From NCBI GenBank assembly GCA_963836665.1, contig CAWIKL010000001.1, positions 1,240,001 through 1,304,000 on the forward strand: a stretch of DNA of 64,000 nucleotides. Direction: 5' to 3'. The stretch comes from JAICSD01 sp963836665. Its GTDB lineage: Bacteria; Acidobacteriota; Vicinamibacteria; Vicinamibacterales; 2-12-FULL-66-21. This document shows, in pieces, positions 9,579-19,369 of this stretch. How positions within the stretch are numbered: the stretch's first letter is position 1; each line of letters starts with the position of its first letter. The notes beneath the pieces were generated by a model, which was not told where the DNA came from, ran no database searches, and was given only the letters and a program-made list of their open reading frames with translations. Position numbers and translations under genes: made by a program.

Positions 9579-11642
9579 ATGCCTAGAGGGGCCCGCACGC
9601 TGCGCCAGGTCGTCGCCCCGTCGTTGCAAGTCGACTGGCGCCTGTTCGAAGGCTGCGGTGCGTTGCGCTGCGCCGCGGGGGTGGCCATCCCGCTCGTCGC
9701 CGGTCTGCTGCTCGGCCAGCCGTCGGTCAGCGCATTTGGCGCGGTGGGGGCGGTCTCGGTCGGGTTCGGATCCTTTCAGGGGGCGTATCGCAGCCGCGCC
9801 GCGGTCATGGTGTCGGCCTCGCTGGCGATGGCGGCAGCGATCTTCGCGGGCACGCTGGCCGGGCATTCCGACACGGCGTCGATCGTCGTCGCCACGCTGG
9901 CGGCGTTTCTCGGCGGCCTGGTGGTCGCGCTTGGCGCGGCGGCGACCTTCGTCGGACTGCAGGCCGTTGTCGCGGTGCTGATCGCGACGGGGTTCCCGGC
10001 CACGGTGCACGATGCGGCGCTGCGCGCCGGGATCGTACTCGCGGGCGGCCTGGCGCAGACGCTGCTGGTGGCGCTGCTGTGGCCGCTGCGCCGCTTCCCG
10101 GCGGAGCGAGCGGCCATGGCGGGCGTCTACCGCAGCCTGGCGGCGTACGCGGCGTTGCTGCCAGGCGAGGGGGCGCTCGCGCCAGAGCCGCACACATTCG
10201 CCGCGACTGAGCCGCCGCTGGCCGATCCGCAGCCGTTCGCGCGCGCCGGCGACGTGCTGGTGTTCCAGGCGCTGTTCGACGAAGCCGAGCGCATCCGCAC
10301 CAGCCTGGCCGCGCTAGCGACGCGGCGGCGCGAGCTCGGATCCGATACGGCCTGCGTCCGATCGTTCTTCGCGTCCTGCTCGCAGGCGCTGACGGAGATC
10401 GCGGAGGCGCTGGCGGCCGGCCGCGATCCACGCCGAACCACGATCTGGGACGCGCTCGACAGCTGCGCGGCGAGGCTGGCACGGCGCGAGCTGGTCGAGG
10501 CACTGCTGGGCCAAGTGCGCGCCGCGTGGCGCACCGCCGGCGTGCTCGGCGGCGACAGCTCCGAGCGGCCGTCGGGCGAACGGTTGGCGCCGCTGCGGCG
10601 CCGGCCGCCGATCCGCGACGGCTTCAGGACACTGGCGGCGAACCTCACGCCGCGGTCGACGGCCTGCCGGCACGCGCTGCGCTCGGCTGTCGCGGTCGCG
10701 ATCGGCACCGCCTCGTACCGCCTGCTGCACATGCCGCGCGGCTACTGGATGCCGATGACCGCGGTGCTGGTGTTGAAGCCGGAATTCCACGATACGTTCA
10801 GCCGCGGCATCGCGCGCATCGCGGGGACGATCACCGGCGCGGCGCTGGCGACGTTGATCGTGCGCGCGGCCGCCCCCGGTCACGCCGCGCTCGCGGTGCT
10901 GGTGCTGGTCTGCGTGTGGGGCTGTTACGCGCTCTTCCGCATGAACTACGCGCTGTTCGCGGTGTGCCTGACCGGCTACGTCGTCTTCATCCTGATGCTC
11001 AGCGGCGTGGGCGAGATGGTCGCGGCGACGCTGCGCGAGGAGTACACCGTCGGCGGCGGCGCGCTGGCGCTGGCACTCTACGCGCTGTTCCCGACGTGGG
11101 CGGCGGCGTCGGCGCCGGCGGCGCTGGCGGTGATGCTGCGGACCCACAGCCGCTACGTGGCCGCGCTGCTGCGCGGCTTCGCCGAGCCATCGCAGGTCGA
11201 TCTGCCGCGGCTGGCGGCGATCCGCGCCGAGGCGCGGCTGGCGCGTTCCAACGGTGAAGCGATCGTCGAACGCATGCTGGCGGAGCCGGCCCGCCGCGCC
11301 GCCCTGCCGCCACGTACAGCGATGGGGATTCTGGCGGCGCTGCGCCGACACGCGCTAGCCGCGCTGGCGTTGCACGCGGGGCTGGAGCGCGGCGTCAGCG
11401 CGGCGGTTCCCGGCATGGCACACCTCGCCGAATTGATGACCGGGGCACTGGCCACGCTCGCCGACTCGCTCGAACGCGGCAGCGCACCGCCGCCGCTCCC
11501 GGACTTGCGCGCTGCGCAAATCGCGCTCGGCCAGAGCGAGGCGCTGGTCAACGACGAAACCGACCTGATGGTCGACAGCATCAACACGATCGCCACGCTT
11601 CTCGCGCAGGCGACACCCGGCCGCACGCAGGATATGCTCTAG
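9579..11642 (+). CDS. FUSC family inner-membrane protein (putative aromatic acid exporter)
   Basis: A 687-aa protein of the fusaric-acid-resistance / AaeB / YccS type. It has two hydrophobic blocks separated by a soluble region: helices at about 20-165 (e.g. GVAIPLVAGLLLGQPSVSAFGAV) and a second bundle at about 360-510. The second bundle begins with HALRSAVAVAIGTASYRLL and contains the family block PRGYWMPMTAVLVLKPEFHDTFSRG, closely matching FUSC domains. A helical cytoplasmic C-terminal domain follows. Members export aromatic acids or unknown small molecules. It starts 14 bases after moaA and is followed after 7 bases by the reductase gene, so the three form a likely transcript. Confidence 0.85.
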   Translation: MPRGARTLRQVVAPSLQVDWRLFEGCGALRCAAGVAIPLVAGLLLGQPSVSAFGAVGAVSVGFGSFQGAYRSRAAVMVSASLAMAAAIFAGTLAGHSDTASIVVATLAAFLGGLVVALGAAATFVGLQAVVAVLIATGFPATVHDAALRAGIVLAGGLAQTLLVALLWPLRRFPAERAAMAGVYRSLAAYAALLPGEGALAPEPHTFAATEPPLADPQPFARAGDVLVFQALFDEAERIRTSLAALATRRRELGSDTACVRSFFASCSQALTEIAEALAAGRDPRRTTIWDALDSCAARLARRELVEALLGQVRAAWRTAGVLGGDSSERPSGERLAPLRRRPPIRDGFRTLAANLTPRSTACRHALRSAVAVAIGTASYRLLHMPRGYWMPMTAVLVLKPEFHDTFSRGIARIAGTITGAALATLIVRAAAPGHAALAVLVLVCVWGCYALFRMNYALFAVCLTGYVVFILMLSGVGEMVAATLREEYTVGGGALALALYALFPTWAAASAPAALAVMLRTHSRYVAALLRGFAEPSQVDLPRLAAIRAEARLARSNGEAIVERMLAEPARRAALPPRTAMGILAALRRHALAALALHAGLERGVSAAVPGMAHLAELMTGALATLADSLERGSAPPPLPDLRAAQIALGQSEALVNDETDLMVDSINTIATLLAQATPGRTQDML

Positions 11643-11649
11643 GGCCATC

Positions 11650-12801
11650 GTGACGACGACCACGTCCCCCTATACCGCGCGCCGACCATTCGCCGGCACG
11701 CGCCTGCGCGGCGAGCGCCTGACGTCGCTGGGTGCGCCCAAGGACACGCACCATCACGCCATCTCGCTGGCCGGATCCGGCATCAGCTACCGTCCAGGAG
11801 ACTCGCTCGGCGTGTGGCCGCGCAACAACCCCGTCCTGGTCGCGCAGGTGCTCGAGCGGCTGCAGGCGAGCGGCGACGAGATCGTCGAGGCTGGTGCGCA
11901 GGGACCACTGCCCTTTGGCGAGGCATTGGCGCGCACGCACGATCTCGAGATCGTCTCGCGCCGGCTGCTCGAAGCCTGCCGCGACCAAGGCGCGGCGGGG
12001 TTTGCCGGGATGCTCGAGAAGGGCGGCGAGGAGCAACTCAAGCGATACCTGCGCGAGTGGGACAACGTCCACGACGTGCTCGACGTGCTGAACGACGCAG
12101 CGCAGGCGCGGTTCACCGCCGCGGAATTCATCGGCCTGCTGCGCCCGCTACAACCGCGCCTCTACTCGATCGCATCGAGCCTGCTCGCCCATCCGGACGA
12201 AGTGCACCTGCTCGTGCTGTCGGTCGTCTACGGCGCGCGCGGGCGCACACATCTCGGCGTCGCATCGACGTTCATCAACGATCGCTGGCCCGAAGCGACG
12301 ACGGCACCGGTCTACGTGCAGGACGCGCAGAAGCATTTCGGGCTGCCGGCCGACCCCTCGACGCCGATCATCATGATTGGTCCCGGCACCGGACTGGCGC
12401 CATTCCGCGCCTTCCTCGAAGAGCGCGAAGCGACGGGGAAGCGCGGGCGCAACTGGCTCTTCTTCGGCGAGCAATGCCGCGCGTGGGGCTTCTACTACGA
12501 AGAGCAGCTGGCGGCGTGGCAACGGCGCGGCCTTCTCCGCCTCGACCTCGCCTTCTCGCGCGATCAGCCGCACAAGATTTACGTGCAGCATCGCATGCGC
12601 GAGCAGGCCGCGGACCTCTACGCCTGGCTGGAGGAGGGGGCCGAGGTCTTCATCTGCGGCGACAAGGCGCGGATGGCGACCGACGTCCAGCGCGAATTGC
12701 AGGCGATCGTCGAAACCGCCGGCGGTCGGACCGCCGAACAGGCGGCCGAATACGTGAGCGAACTCCGCCGCACCCGGCGCCTCAAACTCGACGTGTACTG
12801 A
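11650..12801 (+). CDS. FAD/NADPH oxidoreductase, CysJ-like without the FMN domain
   Basis: A 383-aa flavoprotein matching the C-terminal two thirds of sulfite reductase flavoprotein CysJ and cytochrome P450 reductase. The FAD-binding half holds YRPGDSLGVWP (about 47-57) and the FAD signature RLYSIASS (about 170-177). The NADP half holds GPGTGLAPFRAF (about 244-255), IYVQHRM and the family's C-terminal ending (RLKLDVY, terminal Tyr). The N-terminal flavodoxin domain is absent, so electrons must pass to a separate partner, perhaps a hemoprotein or flavodoxin. The GTG start at 11650 lies 7 bases after the FUSC gene. No sulfite reductase hemoprotein gene lies nearby. Confidence 0.86.
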   Translation: MTTTTSPYTARRPFAGTRLRGERLTSLGAPKDTHHHAISLAGSGISYRPGDSLGVWPRNNPVLVAQVLERLQASGDEIVEAGAQGPLPFGEALARTHDLEIVSRRLLEACRDQGAAGFAGMLEKGGEEQLKRYLREWDNVHDVLDVLNDAAQARFTAAEFIGLLRPLQPRLYSIASSLLAHPDEVHLLVLSVVYGARGRTHLGVASTFINDRWPEATTAPVYVQDAQKHFGLPADPSTPIIMIGPGTGLAPFRAFLEEREATGKRGRNWLFFGEQCRAWGFYYEEQLAAWQRRGLLRLDLAFSRDQPHKIYVQHRMREQAADLYAWLEEGAEVFICGDKARMATDVQRELQAIVETAGGRTAEQAAEYVSELRRTRRLKLDVY

Positions 12802-12839
12802 GTGTGCACCACCGGACGCGCCGATCCGGATCTCATCTG

Positions 12840-13799
12840 ATGCCGATCCGCTGGGGAATACTCGGCTGTGGCGACGTGACCGAGGTGAAGAGCGGCCCGG
12901 GATTGCGGAAGGCCGAGGGCTCCGCGCTGATCGCGGTCATGCGCCGCGATCGCGCGAAAGCGGAAGACTACGCGCAGCGACACGGCGTGCCGCGGGCTTA
13001 CGATCGCGCGGCCGACCTCGTGCGCGATGCGGACGTCGATGCCATCTACGTGGCGACGCCGCCATCGACGCATCTCGAGCTGGCGCGGCTGGCAGCCGCG
13101 GCCGGGAAGCCGTGCCTGGTCGAGAAACCGATGGCCATGAGCCATGCGGAATGCCTGGCGATGGTCGAGGCCTTTCACTCCCGCAACGTGCCGCTCTGGG
13201 TCGCCTACTACCGGCGCGCGCTGCCGCGTTTTCTCGCTGTGCGCGAGCGTCTCGCCAGCGGGGCGATCGGCGCAGTCACGTCGGTGCACATGCAGGTGAC
13301 CGATCGTCTCGCCGCCGGCGAGGTACTCGCGAACTGGCGGTTCGATCCGGCGCTTGCCGGCGCGGGGCTGTTCTTCGATCTGGGATCGCACGCCTTCGAT
13401 CTGCTCGATTTCTTCTTCGGGCCGATCGTCTCTGTCGACGGCGCCGCGGCGCACACCGCCGGCGCGTACCCGGCCGAGGACGTTGTCGCCGCGGCATTCC
13501 GGTTCGAACGCGGCGGCGTCGGAACCGCGATCTTCAACTTCAACGCATCGGAAAAAACCGACGCGATCGTGTTTACCGGGACGCGCGGCAGGATGACCAC
13601 ACCGATCTTTGCCGATGGCGATGTCACGATTGACAGCGCGGACGGCCGCGACGTGCTGCCCATCCGCAATCCTCCTCACGTGCACCAACCGCTCATCCAG
13701 ACCATCGTCGACGAACTCGGCGGCCGCGGCCGCTGCGAATCGACTGGCCGGTCGGCGGCGCGCACGTCCTGGGTGCTAGACCGGTGCCTCGGCCGCTGA
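12840..13799 (+). CDS. Gfo/Idh/MocA family oxidoreductase
   Basis: A 319-aa NAD(P)-dependent dehydrogenase of the inositol dehydrogenase / glucose-fructose oxidoreductase superfamily. The N-terminal Rossmann domain begins RWGILGCGDV; the strand 4-5 region reads AIYVATPPSTHLE; the catalytic EKP motif is in CLVEKPMAMS (about residues 93-102). The C-terminal half-barrel domain has the usual GSHAFDLLDFFFG block. Family members oxidise sugars or cyclitols; the substrate cannot be told from sequence. The ATG start at 12840 is the first that retains the Rossmann strand. Confidence 0.9.
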   Translation: MPIRWGILGCGDVTEVKSGPGLRKAEGSALIAVMRRDRAKAEDYAQRHGVPRAYDRAADLVRDADVDAIYVATPPSTHLELARLAAAAGKPCLVEKPMAMSHAECLAMVEAFHSRNVPLWVAYYRRALPRFLAVRERLASGAIGAVTSVHMQVTDRLAAGEVLANWRFDPALAGAGLFFDLGSHAFDLLDFFFGPIVSVDGAAAHTAGAYPAEDVVAAAFRFERGGVGTAIFNFNASEKTDAIVFTGTRGRMTTPIFADGDVTIDSADGRDVLPIRNPPHVHQPLIQTIVDELGGRGRCESTGRSAARTSWVLDRCLGR

Positions 13800-13848
13800 T
13801 GGATTGCAGGGGCGTTCTGTTATCCTCCCGTATTCCCATGGAGCTCTC

Positions 13849-16800
13849 ATGCGCATATTTTTCACCATCGCGCTCGCGCTGAGCGCGGCGTTTGCGGTCC
13901 GCCCCGACGACGGCCCGGTCAATCCGGCGTCATTCGCTGAACTGAAATGGCGATCGATCGGGCCGCCCCGCTCAGGGTACGTGGCCTCCCCGGCGGGCGT
14001 CCCTGGTGACCCGACGACCTATTACGCCGGGCTGCCCGAAGGGGGCGTGTGGAAGACGACGAACGCGGGCACGACGTGGAAGCCGATTTTCGACGCCGTG
14101 CACGTTGCGTCGGTCGGCGCCGTGGCCGTCGCGCCGTCGGATCACGCCATCGTCTACGTCGGAACCGGCAATCAGTCGGGATGGTCGTTCACCGCGGGGA
14201 AGGGTGTCTACAAGTCGACGGACGCCGGCCGCACGTGGACCAGCGCCGGACTCCCCGCTTCGCAATACATCGGCGGCATCGCGGTCGATCCGCGCAACGC
14301 CGACACGCTGCTGGTCGCGGCGATGGGACCGCGGCAGGCTGCCGCCCCCGGCGCGGCCGGCGCGGCTGCCGCCCCCGCCGCAGCGGAGGCGACGCCACAG
14401 ACGATGGAACGCGGCGTCTATCGCACCACCGACGGCGGACGGACGTGGACGCGTGTGCTGCCAGCCGACGGATCGGCGGGCGCAACGGACGTCTTTCTCG
14501 ACTACGGCGATCCGCAGATGGCCTACGCGGTCCTGACGGCGGGGTCGGGCCCCGGCGTCTACCGCTCGACCGACGGCGGATCGACGTGGCAGCCGGTCGC
14601 GACGCGCGGTCTGCCCGACGGCGCGCGCATCTCGGCGTTCGCGCTGGCATCCGGCACGCATGGGCGACGGCTCTACGCGGTCGCGGGAATCGGCGGCGGA
14701 CGCGGCGCCGGGCGCGGTCCCGGCAGCCGCGGACTGTATCGCTCCGACGATGGCGGCGATACATGGATCGCGGGCAGCCGCGAACTGGCCAGCGCGGGCG
14801 GAAAGATCTACGCCGATCCGCAGCGTCCCGACGTCGTGTATTTGATGGGCACGGCGGTGTACCGCTCCGTCGACGGCGGGCAGCACGTCTCCGCCTTCTG
14901 GGGCGCGCCCAGCGGCGCCGACCCGCGCTTCCTGTGGATCGATCCAACCAACTCGCGCCGCCTGCTGGCGGGCGTCGATCAGGGGCAGCGATCTCGGTGG
15001 ACGGGGGCGAGTCATGGACGCCGTATTACGGCATGGTCAACGGCCAGTTCTATCGCGTCGCGACCGACTACGACTTCCCCTATCACGTCTGCGGCCCGCA
15101 GCAGGACTCCGGCACGGCCTGCGTCGCGAGCCGGACGGACTGGGGCGAGATTCGCCCGTACGACTGGTATCCGGGCGGCGGCTTCGAGAACGGCTTCCTG
15201 ATCGCCGATCCGCTCGACAAGCGCTACCTCTACACGCAGGGCTGGTATCACGTGCTCCGTCGCTACGATCGCGAGACCGGCCAGGTGATCGTGCTGTATC
15301 AGCCGACGGCCGACGATCGGTTCGGAGGAGCGCCGCCGCTCGCCTTCTCCGGCGACCGCAAGACGCTCTACATGGCGGCGCAGCGCGTGATGGCCTCCGA
15401 CGATCGCGGACAGACCTGGCGCATCCTCAGCCCCGATCTGACCGTCCTCTCGACCCCGCCCGCTCCGCCGGCGGAGCCGCCGACCGGCAGTGCCCGGGCG
15501 CTGCCGGCGCCGGGCGGCTTCATCCAGGCGCTGGCGCTGTCGCCGCTTTCCGCGGACGTGCTCTGGACCGGATCCAGCACCGGCGTCGTGCAGGTCACCC
15601 GCGACGGCGGCAAATCGTGGACGAACGTCACGCCCAAAAATCTTCCCCCGGCGGCGATCAACATCATCGACGCGTCACGGGCGAACGCGGGAACGGCGTA
15701 CGTCGCCCTGCTCTCGCGCGACAGCCACCCGCACCTCTACCGGACCACCGACTATGGCGGCAGCTGGCACGAGATCGTCTCGGGCATCGCTGACGGCGGA
15801 ACGGCGCGAGTGGTTCGCGAGGATCCGGCGGACCCGTCGATCCTTTATTGCGGCACGGTTGACGCCGTCTACGTGTCCTTCGATCACGGCGACCACTGGC
15901 AGTCGCTGCAACTGAATCTACCGACCACCGTCGTCAGCGATCTGACCGTGCACGAAGCAGACGTGGTCATCTCGACCTACGGCCGCGGTTTCTGGATTCT
16001 CGACGACGTCGCGCCCCTGCGACAGGCGCGGACAGCGCTCGCCTCGACCGGTCCTGCGCATTTCTACAAGCCCGAACCAGTGTCGCGCGCGCGGTGGGAC
16101 AACACGCAGGACACGCCGGTACCGCCCGAGATGGTCGTGGGAGAGAACCCGCCGGAGGGGGCGGTGCTCGACTACTACCTGCGCGCGCCGGCGACGAGCG
16201 TCCATCTTTCCATCACAGACGCCAGCGGACACGTCGTCCGCGAGTACTCCGACGTGCCGCCGCCCGTCGACGCGACCATGGCAAACGTGCCCGAGTACTG
16301 GTTGATGACGCCGGCGGTGCTGCCCAAGACGGCGGGCATGCATCGGGTGACGTGGGACCTGCGCTATCCGGATCCGCCGACGCTGAACTACGGCTACTCG
16401 GGCAACCTACTCGACTACCGCGAGTACACATTGAGCTGGCACGCAATTCCCGGCAAGACGCCGCGCACCACGCTCGTCGGGCCGATGGTCGTCCCCGGCA
16501 CCTATTCCGCGAAGCTAACGGTGGACGGCAGGAGCTACACGCAGCCGATCACCGTCATCGCCGATCCGCGCATCCCGATAACGGCGGCGGCGCTCAACGC
16601 GCAGTTCCACCTGGAGCAGCGGATGGTGGCCGGCATTGCGGCGACCTATAACGCGGTCAACCACGTTCAGCAGGTGCGCGCGGAGATCGCCAAGCGGCTA
16701 CAGGCCGCGCCGGCGGATGCGGCGGCGCTGAAGACGCTGGATGCGGCGCTGGCGCCGCTCGACGGGAGTGCAGGCGTATTCGGGCTGGCCCACCGCGATC

Positions 16801-16985
16801 TGGGGCGACGGCTCAACGATCAGCTGGTCGCCGACGCACAGCCGACCCCGAGCGTCAGCGCCGGTACCGACGCACCGTGCGCGGCAATCGACAAGGCGAT
16901 TGAGGCACTGCGGCAGCTGGACATGAAGGCCGTGGGCGACACGCCGCCGTGGACGCCGCCCGCGGCGCCCGCCTGCGGCGGTTGA
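13849..16985 (+). CDS. Secreted BNR/sortilin-like repeat protein, frameshifted
   Basis: Large exported beta-propeller protein of the VPS10/sortilin-like glycosidase group common in Acidobacteriota. A GGAG ribosome site (13840-13843) precedes ATG 13849, followed by a signal peptide (residues 1-18). Many Asp-box repeats (S/T-x-D-x-G-x-T-W) are seen: STDAGRTW, TTDGGRTW, STDGGSTW, SDDGGDTW, SDDRGQTW, TTDYGGSW. The frame changes at the G run 14982-14985: restoring one G joins LLAGVDQG to AAISVDGGESW and gives 1,045 aa. The last 300 residues contain ILDDVAPLRQA and a C-terminal domain typical of the family. It may bind or cleave glycans or peptides; activity is unproven. The single-base loss in a G run suggests a sequencing error. 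Confidence 0.85.
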
Positions 16986-16990
16986 TTTGG

Positions 16991-17013
16991 TCCGAGGGGC
17001 GTTGCCCCTGGGA
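16991..17013. repeat. Degenerate copy of the CCGAGGGGC palindrome
   Basis: TCCGAGGGGC-GTT-GCCCCTGGGA forms a 9-bp stem with one mismatch. It sits just after the stop of the BNR gene and before the converging DUF4342 gene. The same palindrome occurs at 25,871 and, in many copies, at 36,119-36,790. There is no T run, so it is not a standard terminator, though it could stop transcription or stabilise 3' ends. Confidence 0.6.
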
Positions 17014-17030
17014 CGATTCCAGTCTCTACT

Positions 17031-17306
17031 TCAGGCGGAATGACGGTGTTCCGCCGGCACAGTCGTGTCGCGCTCGACGTCGATCGCGCAGTCCTTGGCA
17101 AGGGCGACGATCGTCGCCACCGCAGCGAGCACTGGTGCGAGCACGACGCCGACCACACCGGCGGTGAGCGGAAACTCGGCAATCGTCCGATCGCCCTGGC
17201 GCACCCGCACGCGGCGGATATTGCCCTCGTGGACCAGTTCCTTCAGCTTGTCGAGGATCGCGCCTCCCTCGACCTTCACGGATTCCCAGCAGGTTTTGTC
17301 GCTCAT
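17031..17306 (-). CDS. DUF4342 domain protein
   Basis: A 91-aa protein: VEGGAILDKLKELVHEGNIRRVRVRQ followed by a hydrophobic helix (PLTAGVVGVVLAPVLAAVATIVAL). This order, a short helix, the EGNxRR strand, then a membrane-type segment and a small acidic strand (CAIDVER), is the DUF4342 signature. Function unknown; the family is small and membrane-associated. It faces the upstream BNR gene tail to tail and the next plus-strand gene head to head. Confidence 0.82.
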   Translation of the reverse strand: MSDKTCWESVKVEGGAILDKLKELVHEGNIRRVRVRQGDRTIAEFPLTAGVVGVVLAPVLAAVATIVALAKDCAIDVERDTTVPAEHRHSA

Positions 17307-17364
17307 ATCATTCCTTTACGAGAATCGGCGGCATTTCGTTGATAATCACCCGCGGAGGGGGCAC

Positions 17365-18246
17365 ATGCCCAGCAAAAATGCCAGGCACTTGGCCGCCGGG
17401 ATCGCAACGGCGGTCCTCATGCCGCTCGCGGTGTCGGCCCAAAAGACTCCGGCCGTGACCGACCTCTTGGCGCTTGGCGCGAAGTACGTCGCCGGATACG
17501 CCGAGCATCTCGGCGCGACTGCGGCGGATGAAGAATACCTGCAGTACCACATGAGCTCGGGACGCATGGGCACGCCCCGACGCGTCAACTGCAGCGTCGT
17601 CTGGCTTGGTCTTACCGGTGGCGCGATCGACGGCTTCCGCGACGTCGTCGCGCTGGATCGCGCGCCGGTTCGGCCGAAGGACGACCGTCTGATGACGCTC
17701 TTCCAGCCGCCGACGGCGGGAGCGCGGGGCGCGGCGCACCAGATGACGGAAAACGCCGTTGCGCAATACCTCGACCCCAACCTGCACCTGTTCGACGATG
17801 CGATGCAGGCGCTGGACTTCCTGCGCGAGGCCAACCAAGCTCGATCGACGTTCAAGGCCGAGGGCGTCAAGAACATGAAGGGAACGCAGGTCGCCGTACT
17901 GCGATTCACCGAGAAGTCGGGAACCCCCTTGCTGCCGACGCCAGAGAACACGCCAGCGGCTGGCCGCTTCTGGATGGACGTCACGGACGGCACGATGCGC
18001 CAGAGCGAACTGACCTTGTCGGGTAAGGCCTACAGCCTGAAGGTGACGGTCACGTATGCCGCCAACGCGGCCACGTCGCAATGGCTGCCGGCCGAGATGT
18101 TCCAGCAGTCCGAGGTCAACGCGCCGGGCGCACCGGACAGCAGCGGCAGGGGCGCGGCCGGTTACGGCGGCCGTGTCGTATTCGAGGCACGCGCGACGTA
18201 CACGAATTTCCGGCATGCCGACGTGGATCTCTCAAAGCTGCGTTAG
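17365..18246 (+). CDS. Secreted hypothetical protein, paralogue A
   Basis: A 293-aa exported protein of unknown function. A GGAGGGG ribosome site lies 7 bases before ATG 17365, and a signal peptide ends near VSAQ (about residue 26). It is a clear paralogue of the gene at 21,835: both share TAADEE(Y/F)xQY, a short SSGxM(G/S)TPxR block, PVR(P/A)KDDRL, NLHL(F/L)D, ANQARSTF or ANQANSTF, and VAVLRF. No catalytic motif is recognised. It ends 15 bases inside the converging bshA gene. The two copies flank the bshA-bshB1-GH39 block in the same orientation. Confidence 0.7.
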   Translation: MPSKNARHLAAGIATAVLMPLAVSAQKTPAVTDLLALGAKYVAGYAEHLGATAADEEYLQYHMSSGRMGTPRRVNCSVVWLGLTGGAIDGFRDVVALDRAPVRPKDDRLMTLFQPPTAGARGAAHQMTENAVAQYLDPNLHLFDDAMQALDFLREANQARSTFKAEGVKNMKGTQVAVLRFTEKSGTPLLPTPENTPAAGRFWMDVTDGTMRQSELTLSGKAYSLKVTVTYAANAATSQWLPAEMFQQSEVNAPGAPDSSGRGAAGYGGRVVFEARATYTNFRHADVDLSKLR

Positions 18247-19368
18247 CACACGTCGATAGTGGGCCTCGTACAGCGGCACGACGCGCTCAGCGCAAAATCG
18301 TTCGCGCACGAGGCGGACGGCGGCGGCCGCGATCCGGCGATGCAGCCCAGCGTCGGTCAGCAGGGCCACGCCGCTCGCCGCCATCGCCTCAACGTCCCCG
18401 ACCGGGTGCAGGAAGCCGGTGACACCGTGCTCGATCACCTCGGGCAGTCCACCCGCGTTCGATGCGACCACCGGCACTTCGCAGGCCATCGCCTCGAGCG
18501 CCGCAAGGCCGAAGCTCTCCTGCTCCGACGGCAGCAGAAATAGATCCGCGATCGACAGTAGCGGCAGGACGTTCTCCTGGACGCCAAGCAACTGAACACG
18601 ATCCGCCACGCCGAGCTGACGTGCCACGCGGCGAGCCGTCGGCAGCTCGGGGCCGTCGCCGGCGAGGAGCAGCACGGACGGGACGCTACGCGCGATGCGG
18701 GCGAAGACCTCGACGACCGAGTCGATCCGCTTGACCGGCCGGAAGTTCGAGAGGTGCATCACGATCCGTGTGGCGTCCTCCGCGTAGCGTTGGCGCAGCT
18801 GCGCCACGGGTACGCGACAGTAGGTGTTGCAGTCGAGGAAGTTTGGAATGACGTCGATCGACCGCTGTACGGACAGCTCGCGGCAGGTCGCCGCGCGCAG
18901 GCTCTCAGACACCGCGGTGACACCGTCGGACTGGTCGATGGAGAACGCGACGATCTCGGAGTACGACGGGTCGGCGCCAATGACAGTGATGTCAGTCCCG
19001 TGCAGCGTGGTCACGACCCGTGGGACGTGCCCCTTGTGGGACCCTTCGAGCACCTGCCGCGCCAGCACGGCCGCTGTCGCGTGCGGGACCGCATAGTGCG
19101 CGTGAATGATGTCGAGCCCCTGTTCGCGCCCGACCTGGACGATGGTATTGGCCAGCCCGATGACGTATTGCGGTTCGCGAAACAACGGGTAGCTCGGCGT
19201 GTTCACCTGGTGGAAGACGAGACCGGGATGAAAGGTGCTCAGTCGGAACGGCTGGTCGGCGCTCATGATGTGCACCTGGTGGCCGCGATCCGCCAGTGCC
19301 TTGCCCAACTCGGTGGCGACGATGCCGCTGCCGCCCATCGACGCGTAGCAGACGATGCCGACTTTCAT
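18232..19368 (-). CDS. bshA: N-acetyl-alpha-D-glucosaminyl L-malate synthase BshA
   Basis: GT4 glycosyltransferase (378 aa) for the first step of bacillithiol synthesis, joining GlcNAc from UDP-GlcNAc to L-malate. The BshA-specific N-terminus KVGIVCYASMGGSG is present, then IIHAHYAVPHA (about 85-95), TLHGTDIT, and the GT-B donor-site block PSEQESFGLAALEAMACEVPVVA with the E-x7-E spacing. BshB1, the second enzyme, lies one base upstream in the same orientation, which strengthens the assignment. BshC, the cysteine ligase, is not in the window. Length equals the family norm. Confidence 0.93.
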   Translation of the reverse strand: MKVGIVCYASMGGSGIVATELGKALADRGHQVHIMSADQPFRLSTFHPGLVFHQVNTPSYPLFREPQYVIGLANTIVQVGREQGLDIIHAHYAVPHATAAVLARQVLEGSHKGHVPRVVTTLHGTDITVIGADPSYSEIVAFSIDQSDGVTAVSESLRAATCRELSVQRSIDVIPNFLDCNTYCRVPVAQLRQRYAEDATRIVMHLSNFRPVKRIDSVVEVFARIARSVPSVLLLAGDGPELPTARRVARQLGVADRVQLLGVQENVLPLLSIADLFLLPSEQESFGLAALEAMACEVPVVASNAGGLPEVIEHGVTGFLHPVGDVEAMAASGVALLTDAGLHRRIAAAAVRLVRERFCAERVVPLYEAHYRRVLTQL

Positions 19369-19369
19369 T

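Noticed and set aside
13804..13848. Earlier start for the BNR protein at 13804.
   Set aside because: It would put 15 polar residues before the signal peptide, whereas GGAG supports ATG 13849.
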